Shown: one piece after another, positions 7,763 to 13,305 of the stretch
How positions within the stretch are numbered: position 1 is the first letter of the stretch
Layout: every line of letters begins with the position of its first letter
Assembly (NCBI GenBank): GCA_019416395.1
Contig: DXXH01000031.1
Location: 1-13,305 of the forward strand
Direction of reading: 5' to 3'
Source of the DNA: Clostridiales bacterium
GTDB taxonomy: Bacteria > Bacillota > Clostridia > Oscillospirales > Acutalibacteraceae
DNA length: 13,305 bases
Translations under genes and position numbers: made by a program
The notes under the pieces: generated by a model
What the model saw: the letters and a program-made list of their open reading frames with translations, nothing else
What the model was told of the DNA's origin: nothing
The model's database searches: none

Positions 7763-7802
7763 AAAGGCCCTTGGTGCTTTTGTGGCGCCAAGGGCCTTTT
7801 TT
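7763..7802 (+). terminator. Intrinsic terminator of groES-groEL
   Basis: A 15-bp stem (7763-7777 with 7785-7799, one T.G pair) with core AAGGCCCTTGG/CCAAGGGCCTT and a 7-nt loop, followed by T's to 7802. A small CACGA-TT-TCGTG hairpin (7744-7755) lies just before it. Confidence 0.93.
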
Positions 7803-7818
7803 GCGTAGAAATCCAGGG

Positions 7819-7847
7819 TTGACACGGAATCTTCTGCTCGCTATAAT
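7819..7847 (+). promoter_or_regulatory. Perfect-consensus sigma-A promoter of the FGGY kinase
   Basis: TTGACA (7819-7824), exactly 17 nt, TATAAT (7842-7847). Transcription should start near 7854, leaving a leader of only about 18 nt that is mostly the G-rich ribosome binding site. Confidence 0.9.
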
Positions 7848-7871
7848 GAAGCGGCAAAAGGGGGGGACACG

Positions 7872-9212
7872 ATGAAAAGTGTAGGAATTGATCTTGGTAC
7901 CACCACCATTAGCATCAATGTGGTGGACGATTCCGGGCCACGGGTTTGGCATAAGGAGACATTGCCCAACGGCAGCTTTCAAAAGACAGACTGTTCCTGG
8001 GAGCGGATTCAGGACGTGGATCAGATCGTGGGAAAGGCTCGGACAGCCTTAGAAGAGATTTTAGGGGAAAGCGAAGATGTATGCGCCATCGGTTTGACCG
8101 GGCAAATGCACGGGATCGTATATGTAGATGAAGATGGAAAAGCGGTGAGTCCGCTGTATACATGGCAGGATGGCCGGGGAGACCTGCCGGTTTTTGAGGG
8201 GAAAAGCGTGTGCGATCTTCTACGGGAAAACCATGGGATCAACGCAGCCTCTGGATATGGTGTGATTACCCATCTTTATAACTTGAAAATGGGACTAGTA
8301 CCCGCGAAGGCCGTAACTTTTTGTACCATTGCGGATTATTTGGGCATGGTACTCACCGGTAGAAAACGTCCCTTGCTCCATGTGAGCCAGGGGGCCAGCC
8401 TGGGGCTGTTTGACGGGGAAACTCAAAAATTCCGGGAAGACATTGCCTTGGAGTGGGGAATGGATCCAGCTTTTTTCCCGGAAATCACTCAAGGCCTAAG
8501 CGTTTTAGGAAGTTTCCGTGGGATACCGGTCTGCGTTTCTTTAGGAGATAACCAAGCCAGCTTTTTGGGGTCTGTGCGTCAAGCGCCGGAAACTGTTTTG
8601 GTAAATGTGGGTACGGGGGGCCAGATCTCTACCTTTTCCCAGAAGCGTTGGGAAGCTCCTGGGATTGAAGCACGGCCATTTTTGAAGGATAGTTTTTTGT
8701 TGGTGGGCGCTACGCTTTGCGGTGGAGCTGCCTACGCTGCTCTGGAAAACTTTTTCCGGGAATACGCAGTGGCGGCGGGCGCGCCGGATGTTCCCCAGTA
8801 TCAAGTGATGAATGATTTCCTGGAAAAGCAGGGGGAGTTGAAAACTGCCTGGCAAGTGCAAACCACTTTTGCAGGGACACGGGAGAACCCCCAGGACTCG
8901 GGCAGTATTTATGGGATTCGCCGGGAGAATTTCCACCCTGCCAGTATGATCCGCGGGGTGCTGGAAGGAATGGCGGAAGAACTTTACCAGTTGTACCGGA
9001 CGATTCAGGCAGGTACAGGAATTTCCAAAACAGTGCTGGTTGTCTCCGGAAACGGAGCACGCCGGAACCCGGTCTTGCGGAAGATTTTGGAAGACCGCTT
9101 CCAAATGCCTTTGCAGGTTGTAGAAAACGAGGAAGAAGCCGCCTTCGGGGCTGCCATTAGCGCTCTAGGAGCTATTGGAAAATTGTCCTTAAACCAGTGG
9201 TTAGGTTTGTAA
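7872..9212 (+). CDS. FGGY-family carbohydrate kinase, sedoheptulokinase-like
   Basis: Encodes 446 residues, an ATP-dependent sugar kinase of the actin-like ATPase fold. Motifs in order: phosphate-1 loop GIDLGTTT (5-12); GQMHG (77-81); WQDGR (98-102); catalytic-base region GDNQAS (225-230, Asp226); phosphate-2 NVGTGGQIS (245-253); adenosine motif GNGARRN (393-399); EEEAAFGAA (420-428). The paired GQMHG and SPLYTWQDGR resemble sedoheptulokinase (SHPK) more than glycerol, xylulose or gluconate kinases, so I infer phosphorylation of sedoheptulose to sedoheptulose-7-P. Nearby transketolase genes fit that idea but do not prove it. It is a little shorter than most FGGY kinases (about 480-520). It stands alone under a consensus promoter with a purine-rich SD at 7857-7866. 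I see no canonical terminator on its strand. Confidence 0.85.
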   Translation: MKSVGIDLGTTTISINVVDDSGPRVWHKETLPNGSFQKTDCSWERIQDVDQIVGKARTALEEILGESEDVCAIGLTGQMHGIVYVDEDGKAVSPLYTWQDGRGDLPVFEGKSVCDLLRENHGINAASGYGVITHLYNLKMGLVPAKAVTFCTIADYLGMVLTGRKRPLLHVSQGASLGLFDGETQKFREDIALEWGMDPAFFPEITQGLSVLGSFRGIPVCVSLGDNQASFLGSVRQAPETVLVNVGTGGQISTFSQKRWEAPGIEARPFLKDSFLLVGATLCGGAAYAALENFFREYAVAAGAPDVPQYQVMNDFLEKQGELKTAWQVQTTFAGTRENPQDSGSIYGIRRENFHPASMIRGVLEGMAEELYQLYRTIQAGTGISKTVLVVSGNGARRNPVLRKILEDRFQMPLQVVENEEEAAFGAAISALGAIGKLSLNQWLGL

Positions 9213-9264
9213 CGGGACATCGTGTTTTTGCTGGAAACAGCACATGGCATGAAACGGGAAGGCA

Positions 9265-9298
9265 TAAAAATAGCGGACCTCACAGAAGTGAAGTCCGC
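9265..9298 (-). terminator. Second (distal) terminator hairpin behind tRNA-Leu
   Basis: On the minus strand GCGGACTTCAC pairs with GTGAGGTCCGC (11 bp, one U.G) around TTCT, and TATTTTT follows. On the plus strand the same stem has a C.A mismatch and no U-tract, so it is a minus-strand element. Confidence 0.75.
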
Positions 9299-9322
9299 AA
9301 AAAGAGCGCAGCGTCACGCTGC
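9299..9322 (-). terminator. Proximal terminator abutting the tRNA-Leu 3' end
   Basis: On the minus strand GCAGCG-TGA-CGCTGC begins at the base after the encoded CCA and is followed by GCTC and TTTTT (9299-9303). It makes a tandem terminator with the distal hairpin. Confidence 0.75.
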
Positions 9323-9406
9323 TGGTGCGGGCAACAGGACTTGAACCTGCACGGGAAAACCACCAGAACCTAAATCTGGCGCGTCTGCCAATTCCGCCAT
9401 ACCCGC
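9323..9406 (-). tRNA. tRNA-Leu, anticodon UAG
   Basis: 84 nt on the minus strand. The acceptor GCGGGTA pairs with TGCCCGC (one wobble), with encoded CCA at 9323-9325. The anticodon stem CCAGA/TCTGG holds the loop TTTAGGT, so the anticodon is TAG (read as UAG), which decodes CUN leucine codons. The T arm carries GGTTCAAGTCC. A long variable arm marks it as a class II tRNA. Confidence 0.96.
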
Positions 9407-9421
9407 GAATAGAACTTCCTT

Positions 9422-9450
9422 ATTATAAAGGATTTTCTTCAAATCCGCAA
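9422..9450 (-). promoter_or_regulatory. Promoter of tRNA-Leu
   Basis: On the minus strand TTGCGG (9445-9450), 17 nt, TATAAT (9422-9427). The start is expected near 9415, about 9 nt before the tRNA. It is back to back with the queT promoter. Confidence 0.7.
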
Positions 9451-9472
9451 GTATAAAAGAGAGAAGTTTTAC

Positions 9473-9501
9473 TTGCTTTTTATGGAAAAAGCGTGTATCC
9501 T
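9473..9501 (+). promoter_or_regulatory. Probable promoter of queT
   Basis: TTGCTT (9473-9478), 17 nt, TATCCT (9496-9501). Transcription would start near 9508, so the RNA would open almost directly with the hairpin at 9509-9524. Confidence 0.55.
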
Positions 9502-9508
9502 ATCTCAT

Positions 9509-9524
9509 GCAGGCTATAGCCTGC
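9509..9524 (+). other. 5'-terminal hairpin of the queT leader
   Basis: GCAGGC-TATA-GCCTGC, a perfect 6-bp stem directly before the riboswitch-like stem and stacked against it with no spacer. It may protect the transcript's 5' end or be part of the aptamer (see findings). Confidence 0.6.
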
Positions 9525-9564
9525 GGTCAGTCGCGACATCCTGACCTTAAAAAATACTAGGAGG
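9525..9564 (+). promoter_or_regulatory. preQ1 riboswitch (class I-like) controlling queT translation
   Basis: A stem GGTCAG (9525-9530)/CTGACC (9541-9546) encloses the 10-nt loop TCGCGACATC. An A-rich tail with AAAAAA (9549-9554) runs into CTAGGAGG, the ribosome binding site (AGGAGG 9559-9564). As I recall the Thermoanaerobacter tengcongensis preQ1-I aptamer, it has the same plan: a 5-bp stem, a 10-nt loop starting UCGC and ending in the ligand-pairing C, then UUAA and an A-rich tail whose end pairs back into the loop and takes up the first bases of the SD. The gene behind it is queT, the expected target. The model is translational OFF control by preQ1. Class I is my best reading; class II or III is not excluded. 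Confidence 0.75.
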
Positions 9565-9573
9565 AAATTGAAT

Positions 9574-10110
9574 ATGAGTACTTCCAAAAAAGTCCGCTTT
9601 CTGGCGCTGGGCGCTGTGATCGCGGCGCTTTACGCTGTCCTGACCTATGTGGCGGCCGCCATGAACCTGGCCTATGGCGCGGTCCAGTTTCGCTTTTCCG
9701 AAGCGCTGACCGTCCTGCCGGTGTTCACTCCCGCTGCGATCCCCGGTCTTGCCCTTGGCTGTTTGATTGCCAATCTGGGAAGCCCCTTGGGGATTGTGGA
9801 TTGGGTTTTCGGTACGGGCGCGACCTTGATTGCCGCAGTAGGTACCTGGCTGGTGGGAAAGGTCCAGGTAAAAGGTGTTCCGGTTTTGGCGCCTTTGCCG
9901 CCTGTGATTGCCAATGTGGTGATTGTGGGATTTGAACTTGCCTGCCTTTCCGAGGCCGGAACCTTTGGCTTTGGCAATTTTACTTGGGCAGCGTTTGGAG
10001 CCTCCGCCCTTTCTGTGGGGATCGGGGAATTGGTAGTCTGCTATGTGCTTGGGCTGCCCTTGATCCTGGCCTTGCAGCGTACAAAGGCGATGGATCGGCT
10101 TACCGCGTAA
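9574..10110 (+). CDS. queT: QueT, substrate-binding (S) component of an ECF transporter for queuosine precursors
   Basis: A 178-residue, very hydrophobic QueT-family membrane protein. It is the S-component that binds preQ1 or a related queuosine precursor and works with a shared ECF energising module (EcfA/A'/T) encoded elsewhere. The sequence carries the family's long conserved block from YGAVQFRFSEALTVLPV (34-50) through FTPAAIPGLALGCLIANL and the SPLGIVDWVFGTGATLIAA region (70-88), with about six membrane segments overall. I chose the ATG at 9574; a TTG at 9568 is too close to AGGAGG, which lies 9 nt before the ATG. A preQ1-type riboswitch directly upstream supports the substrate. The following potassium channel gene is 45 nt downstream and may share the transcript. 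Confidence 0.92.
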   Translation: MSTSKKVRFLALGAVIAALYAVLTYVAAAMNLAYGAVQFRFSEALTVLPVFTPAAIPGLALGCLIANLGSPLGIVDWVFGTGATLIAAVGTWLVGKVQVKGVPVLAPLPPVIANVVIVGFELACLSEAGTFGFGNFTWAAFGASALSVGIGELVVCYVLGLPLILALQRTKAMDRLTA

Positions 10111-10155
10111 TGCGAATGAGAAAGCGTATGTGAAAAGGAGCAGAGATAAACCGCC

Positions 10156-11544
10156 ATGCCCGATTTCAGTAATTTGCAGCAACGATTTAACGAGAAGATA
10201 AAAACAATGCCCCCTGCCCGGGTGATCGTCATCAGCTTCCTGTTGCTGATCCTGGGGGGGACGCTGCTACTGATGCTGCCTATCTCTTCCCGGTCAGGGC
10301 ACTTTCGCCCCATTGATGCCTTGTTTACTGCCACGTCGGCTACTTGTGTAACCGGCCTAGTAGTGGGGGATACCTACACTTTGTGGTCACCTTTTGGCCA
10401 GGGCGTCATATTAGCGCTGATCCAGTTAGGCGGATTGGGACTTTCTACACTGACTATCGGGTTTTCGCTGTTTGTCCGTCGGAAGCTGGGAATCCGTGAA
10501 ATGAAGTTAGCCAGTGAAAGCTCTGGGGGAAGTTCTCTGAATATTGTGGGGTTATTACGGCTAGCCATCGGGTTTACGTTTATTTGTGAGGCGGTAGGCG
10601 CCTGTCTTTTGGCGATCCGGTTTGTACCTGCTTATGGTGTGAATGGGATATGGCCATCGATTTTCTGTGCTGTTTCCGCCTATTGCAACGCCGGGTTTGA
10701 CGTGCTGGGCTTTGTGGAAGGCAATAGCAGTATGACAGCCTTTGCCGGGGATCCTTTAGTGTCCTTGACCATCTCGTTTTTAATCATCATAGGCGGTTTG
10801 GGTTTTATTGTGGTGCAAGACATTTACCTGTGTAAAATCCAGCCACGCTTCCGTCATAAAGATCCCATGCGGTTAAATTTCCACTCCCAGATTTGCCTGG
10901 GGGTGACGGTAGCCCTTCTGTTTTTTGGAACGGTAGGATTTTACATTTTGGAATTTAACAATACCATGTCCGACCTAAATATTTTCGAGAAGCTCAACTG
11001 CGCTTTCTTTCAGTCCACCAATACCCGTACTGCGGGATTCGCCTCGGTGGATATCAATTCCCAGCATGAGTTTACCAAGATTCTGTCGGTACTGCTCATG
11101 TTTATCGGAGCCTGTCCAGGCTCTACCGGCGGTGGAATTAAAACCACTACCTTTATGGTGCTGGTCGTCACCGTGATCAGTACCATTCGTGGAAAGAATG
11201 AAGCCGTGATTTTGCGTCACCGGTTTTCTGTTCCCACGGTGTATAAAGCGCTTACAGTAACCATTGTGGCCTTTTTGCTGGTGTTCGTAGATGCCGGCGT
11301 CATCAGCTCACTCAATCCGAAGATCCCGTATCTGGATTGTCTGTACGAGGCTACTTCCGCTTTTGGCACAGTGGGACTTTCCGCCAATGTAACGCCCCAC
11401 TTGGAACCTATTTCCAGGCTGATTCTGATAATTACCATGTTTATTGGCCGGGTGGGTCCTTTGTCCTTTGGCTTGTCCATTTTGATGCGGCACAAAACGA
11501 AGGGCGATTCCATTTACCCGGAAGGGCGAATGCTGATTGGGTAA
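10156..11544 (+). CDS. TrkH/KtrB-family potassium uptake channel subunit
   Basis: Encodes 462 residues, the membrane pore subunit of a Ktr/Trk K+ uptake system. The four pore-loop (selectivity filter) segments are visible: SATCVTGL (61-68), SAYCNAGF (174-181), STNTRTAGFAS (287-297) and SAFGTVGLS (401-409), each with its conserved glycine (G67, G180, G294, G407). The gate loop GSTGGGIKTTT (322-332) is also intact. The length fits KtrB better than the longer TrkH. The ATG at 10156 is the first usable start since TAA lies in frame at 10147; AAAGGAG is 15 nt upstream, unusually far. No regulatory RCK subunit (KtrA/TrkA) is in the window. It probably shares a transcript with queT and ends at its own terminator. 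Confidence 0.94.
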   Translation: MPDFSNLQQRFNEKIKTMPPARVIVISFLLLILGGTLLLMLPISSRSGHFRPIDALFTATSATCVTGLVVGDTYTLWSPFGQGVILALIQLGGLGLSTLTIGFSLFVRRKLGIREMKLASESSGGSSLNIVGLLRLAIGFTFICEAVGACLLAIRFVPAYGVNGIWPSIFCAVSAYCNAGFDVLGFVEGNSSMTAFAGDPLVSLTISFLIIIGGLGFIVVQDIYLCKIQPRFRHKDPMRLNFHSQICLGVTVALLFFGTVGFYILEFNNTMSDLNIFEKLNCAFFQSTNTRTAGFASVDINSQHEFTKILSVLLMFIGACPGSTGGGIKTTTFMVLVVTVISTIRGKNEAVILRHRFSVPTVYKALTVTIVAFLLVFVDAGVISSLNPKIPYLDCLYEATSAFGTVGLSANVTPHLEPISRLILIITMFIGRVGPLSFGLSILMRHKTKGDSIYPEGRMLIG

Positions 11545-11548
11545 AACG

Positions 11549-11584
11549 AAAGGCGTTCTAGAGAGATTCTGGAGCGCCTTTTTT
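11549..11584 (+). terminator. Intrinsic terminator after the potassium channel gene
   Basis: A 14-bp stem with two G.U pairs (11549-11562 with 11568-11581), GAGAT loop, and T's following. The stem base is AAAGGCG/CGCCTTT. It begins 4 nt after the stop codon. Confidence 0.9.
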
Positions 11585-11651
11585 GTTTTTGAGAGAAAGA
11601 ACGGTGGGAAAATGCTTTTTATCTCACGGAATGGTAATACTCCCGGGAAAC

Positions 11652-11680
11652 ACAAAGGCCCACCAGCTTTCTGGTGGGCC
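11652..11680 (-). terminator. Intrinsic terminator of the DtxR-family gene
   Basis: GGCCCACCAG (11657-11666) and CTGGTGGGCC (11671-11680) form a perfect 10-bp stem. On the minus strand the stem is followed by TTTGTG, a broken U-tract. It lies 20 nt beyond the stop codon at 11701. Confidence 0.75.
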
Positions 11681-11700
11681 AATTTCTGTAAGGCTGTATT

Positions 11701-12084
11701 TTATTGGGGGGGAAGCTGTTCTTCCACGTGACGTTTAATGGCGTCAAAAGTTTCTTTGCTCAAAACGTGCTCAATACGGCAGGCGTCTTGGGCGGCAATG
11801 GTGGGGTCCACACCCAGGGAAACAAGCCATTTTGTAAAGAGCGTGTGACGTTCATACACATTTTCAGCAATGTGCCGACCCTTTTCAGTGAGGGAAATAA
11901 GCCCGTCATCGCCCATGGTGATGCACTCCTGTTCCCGCAGGTTTTTCATAGCCACACTTACACTGGGTTTACTGAAGCCCATTTCCGCGGCGATATCTAC
12001 AGAACGCACTGTACCGTTGCGATCTTTTAAGATCAGGATCGTTTCCAGATAATTTTCAGCGGATTCCTGTATTTTCGGCAACAT
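11701..12084 (-). CDS. DtxR/MntR-family metal-dependent transcriptional regulator
   Basis: A 127-residue two-domain regulator: an N-terminal winged helix-turn-helix (about 5-70; RSVDIAAEMGFSKPSVSVAMKNL is the recognition region) and a C-terminal metal-binding dimerisation domain. The SH3-like third domain of DtxR is absent, as in MntR. Metal ligands by alignment in my head are H80, C102, E105 and H106; ACRIEHVLS resembles DtxR ACRWEHVMS, whereas MntR has Glu at the cysteine position. The N-terminal ligand position (Met10 in DtxR, Asp8 in MntR) appears to be Asn11. I infer an Fe(II)- or Mn(II)-sensing repressor. The ATG at 12084 follows GGAGG by 4 nt; a longer frame from 12108 lacks an SD. It has its own promoter carrying a palindrome. 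No metal transporter target is visible here. Confidence 0.9.
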   Translation of the reverse strand: MLPKIQESAENYLETILILKDRNGTVRSVDIAAEMGFSKPSVSVAMKNLREQECITMGDDGLISLTEKGRHIAENVYERHTLFTKWLVSLGVDPTIAAQDACRIEHVLSKETFDAIKRHVEEQLPPQ

Positions 12085-12110
12085 GATCCCTCCAAACTTG
12101 TATTGCACTT

Positions 12111-12139
12111 ATTATATCCGGTTTTTCACCGGATTGCAA
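12111..12139 (-). promoter_or_regulatory. Promoter of the DtxR-family gene with a palindrome in its spacer
   Basis: On the minus strand TTGCAA (12134-12139), 17 nt, TATAAT (12111-12116). The spacer is TCCGGT-GAAAA-ACCGGA; with one base of each hexamer the palindrome is 7-5-7 (19 bp, 12116-12134). It could be an autoregulatory operator. No U-tract follows, so it is not a terminator for the upstream gene. Confidence 0.7.
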
Positions 12140-12145
12140 GGCGTA

Positions 12146-13305
12146 TCAAGAGGAGCGTTTGCCGTCGATGGTCTGCTGAATGATATTTTTCATAATGTCC
12201 TTGGTAAGTTGGCCGGTAGCATATCCGAAAATATTCCCGTCCTTATCGATCATATAGGTGGTGGGGAAAGCGGAGATGTAGTAACTTCCACCGGCGATCA
12301 CACCGTTTTCGTCCATCACTGTGGGATAGGTATAGCCGTTTTCTTCCAAAAAGGCGGCAACTTCTTCGCTGGAACCTTCATTTCCCACATTGGGGGTAGC
12401 TACGCCAAGGATAATCACATCGCCATCGTTTTCCCCGTACTCTTCATAAAGTTCCTGAATATCCGGCATTTCAGCCCGGCAAGGGGGGCACCAGGTTCCC
12501 CAGAAGTTGAGGAAAACCGTTTTTCCCTTATAATCGGAAAGGGTGTGGCTGTTGCCAAATTGGTCCGTCAAAGTGAAATCAGGAGCAGGGACCGTATCCG
12601 TTTCCTCACTGGAAGCACTTTCTTCCACTTCCGACGAAGAAGACTCTCCTTGGGAGCTTTCCAGTTGGGACGTTCCTTCCTGGCTGGAAAGGCTGCTTTC
12701 TTCCACCGTGGAAGAGGTAGAGGAAGTGGTGGTTCCACCAAAATTGGAGAGGTATCCGGTCAAGTGGTTCATCCAGCCGGTGAACATCATCACGCCCATC
12801 AATACCATTAAGGCGCCGCCGATTTTCACAGTGTATTTGACCACGTTCCGATGTTTGCGGAAAAGCTCCAACAGGGTGCTTGTAAAAAGACCCACTGCCA
12901 AGAAAGGCAGAACAAAGCCTACTGTGTACACCCCGATGAGCAAAAATCCCTGGGCTGTGGCGGAAGAAGTGGCCATCAGCAAAACGCTGGCCAGAGTGGG
13001 GCCTACACAGGGGGTCCAGGCGAAGCTGAAGGTAAAGCCCAGGACAAGGGCAACCAGGGGATTCATGGCTACCTTGTCAAGATGGAAGGGCAGTCTGTGT
13101 TCCCGGTTCAGGAATTTTACCGAGCCAAAGAGCCCCAACTGGTACAGACCGAAGAGAATGACCAGAATACCGCCGATCCGGCCGAGAAGCAGTCTGTTTT
13201 CCCGGAAGAACTGGCCAGCGGCAGTGAAGCCAAATCCTAGCAGGAAGAAAGCGAAGCTGATGCCCAATACAAAGAAAACCGTGTTGAGCATCACCCGGCT
13301 GCGCT
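12146..13305 (-). CDS. CcdA-TlpA fusion: membrane thiol-electron carrier joined to an extracytoplasmic thioredoxin (N-terminus outside window)
   Basis: The frame runs through the right edge, so the start is missing; the GTG at 13294 and ATG at 13291 are internal. Residues are numbered from the GTG. Residues 1-175 are a CcdA/DsbD-beta-like membrane region with the second redox cysteine at C96 (FAWTPCVGP). The first, usually in an SPC motif in helix 1, would lie past the edge. A Ser/Glu-rich linker (about 189-233) leads to a TlpA/ResA thioredoxin domain with WCPPC (C269/C272) and the cis-proline region SAFPTTYMID. CcdA-type proteins carry electrons from cytosolic thioredoxin across the membrane; TlpA/ResA domains reduce extracytoplasmic disulfides. 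The fusion joins both steps. It lies 61 nt upstream of the DtxR-family gene, on the same strand. Confidence 0.93.
   Translation of the reverse strand, partial: RSRVMLNTVFFVLGISFAFFLLGFGFTAAGQFFRENRLLLGRIGGILVILFGLYQLGLFGSVKFLNREHRLPFHLDKVAMNPLVALVLGFTFSFAWTPCVGPTLASVLLMATSSATAQGFLLIGVYTVGFVLPFLAVGLFTSTLLELFRKHRNVVKYTVKIGGALMVLMGVMMFTGWMNHLTGYLSNFGGTTTSSTSSTVEESSLSSQEGTSQLESSQGESSSSEVEESASSEETDTVPAPDFTLTDQFGNSHTLSDYKGKTVFLNFWGTWCPPCRAEMPDIQELYEEYGENDGDVIILGVATPNVGNEGSSEEVAAFLEENGYTYPTVMDENGVIAGGSYYISAFPTTYMIDKDGNIFGYATGQLTKDIMKNIIQQTIDGKRSS

Noticed and set aside
5614..7857. A 747-codon open frame on the minus strand opposite groES-groEL
   Set aside because: It is antisense to two certain genes, its protein is rich in His, Leu and Ser with no recognisable domain, and it crosses the groEL terminator and the groES promoter side. 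It is a by-product of the codon bias of groEL.
9229..9242. TGCTG-GAAA-CAGCA hairpin after the FGGY kinase as its terminator
   Set aside because: A T-run lies before it instead of after it on the plus strand, and only A's follow on the minus strand.
12083..12811. A 242-codon plus-strand frame opposite the CcdA-TlpA gene
   Set aside because: Antisense to a recognisable thioredoxin domain; no family resemblance and no SD.
1..13305. Mobile element, CRISPR array, toxin-antitoxin or defence island
   Set aside because: Searched by eye on both strands; no transposase, integrase, spaced direct repeats or defence-type domains were seen. All sizeable genes fit core metabolism, transport or regulation.

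Overview
The window looks like a chromosomal core region of an obligately anaerobic, fermentative Clostridia-type Firmicute, most likely an Oscillospiraceae/Ruminococcaceae-like gut bacterium with moderate G+C. The reasons are a pyruvate:ferredoxin oxidoreductase with strongly biased codon use, a split (two-subunit) transketolase, a CIRCE-controlled groES-groEL operon, an ECF-type QueT transporter component, U-tract terminators after most transcription units, and no sign of phage, IS or plasmid genes. The taxonomic call is an inference.

Layout, left to right. The window opens inside the PFOR gene (+), which ends at 2417. A hairpin that works in both directions separates it from a convergent small DUF3892-type gene (2536-2841, -). 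A 315-bp intergenic region with a good sigma-A promoter leads into the transketolase pair (3157-4939, +; 8-bp overlap), which ends at a terminator. A GNAT acetyltransferase follows (4998-5432, +). Next come a perfect CIRCE operator, a long structured leader and groES-groEL (5755-7731, +), closed by a strong terminator. A consensus promoter then drives an FGGY kinase that most resembles sedoheptulokinase (7872-9212, +). A tRNA-Leu(UAG) lies on the minus strand (9323-9406) with two hairpins behind it. Divergent from it, a promoter and a preQ1-I-like riboswitch precede queT (9574-10110, +), and a TrkH/KtrB potassium channel subunit follows (10156-11544, +). After facing terminators come two minus-strand genes: a DtxR-family metalloregulator (11701-12084) and, upstream of it, a CcdA-TlpA fusion cut by the right edge (12146 to beyond 13305).

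Functional links. Transketolase makes and uses sedoheptulose-7-phosphate, and the kinase four genes away is predicted to make the same compound from free sedoheptulose. PFOR, transketolase and the kinase therefore fit central carbon flux in a fermenter. QueT with its riboswitch is a self-contained unit for salvaging queuosine precursors. The CcdA-TlpA fusion is an extracytoplasmic thiol-reduction machine in one polypeptide.

I see no defence system, CRISPR array or wholly new gene system. The most unusual signals are regulatory: the riboswitch with a 5'-terminal hairpin before queT, a 19-bp palindrome filling the spacer of the dtxR-type promoter, and a hairpin lying between a strong SD and the groES start.
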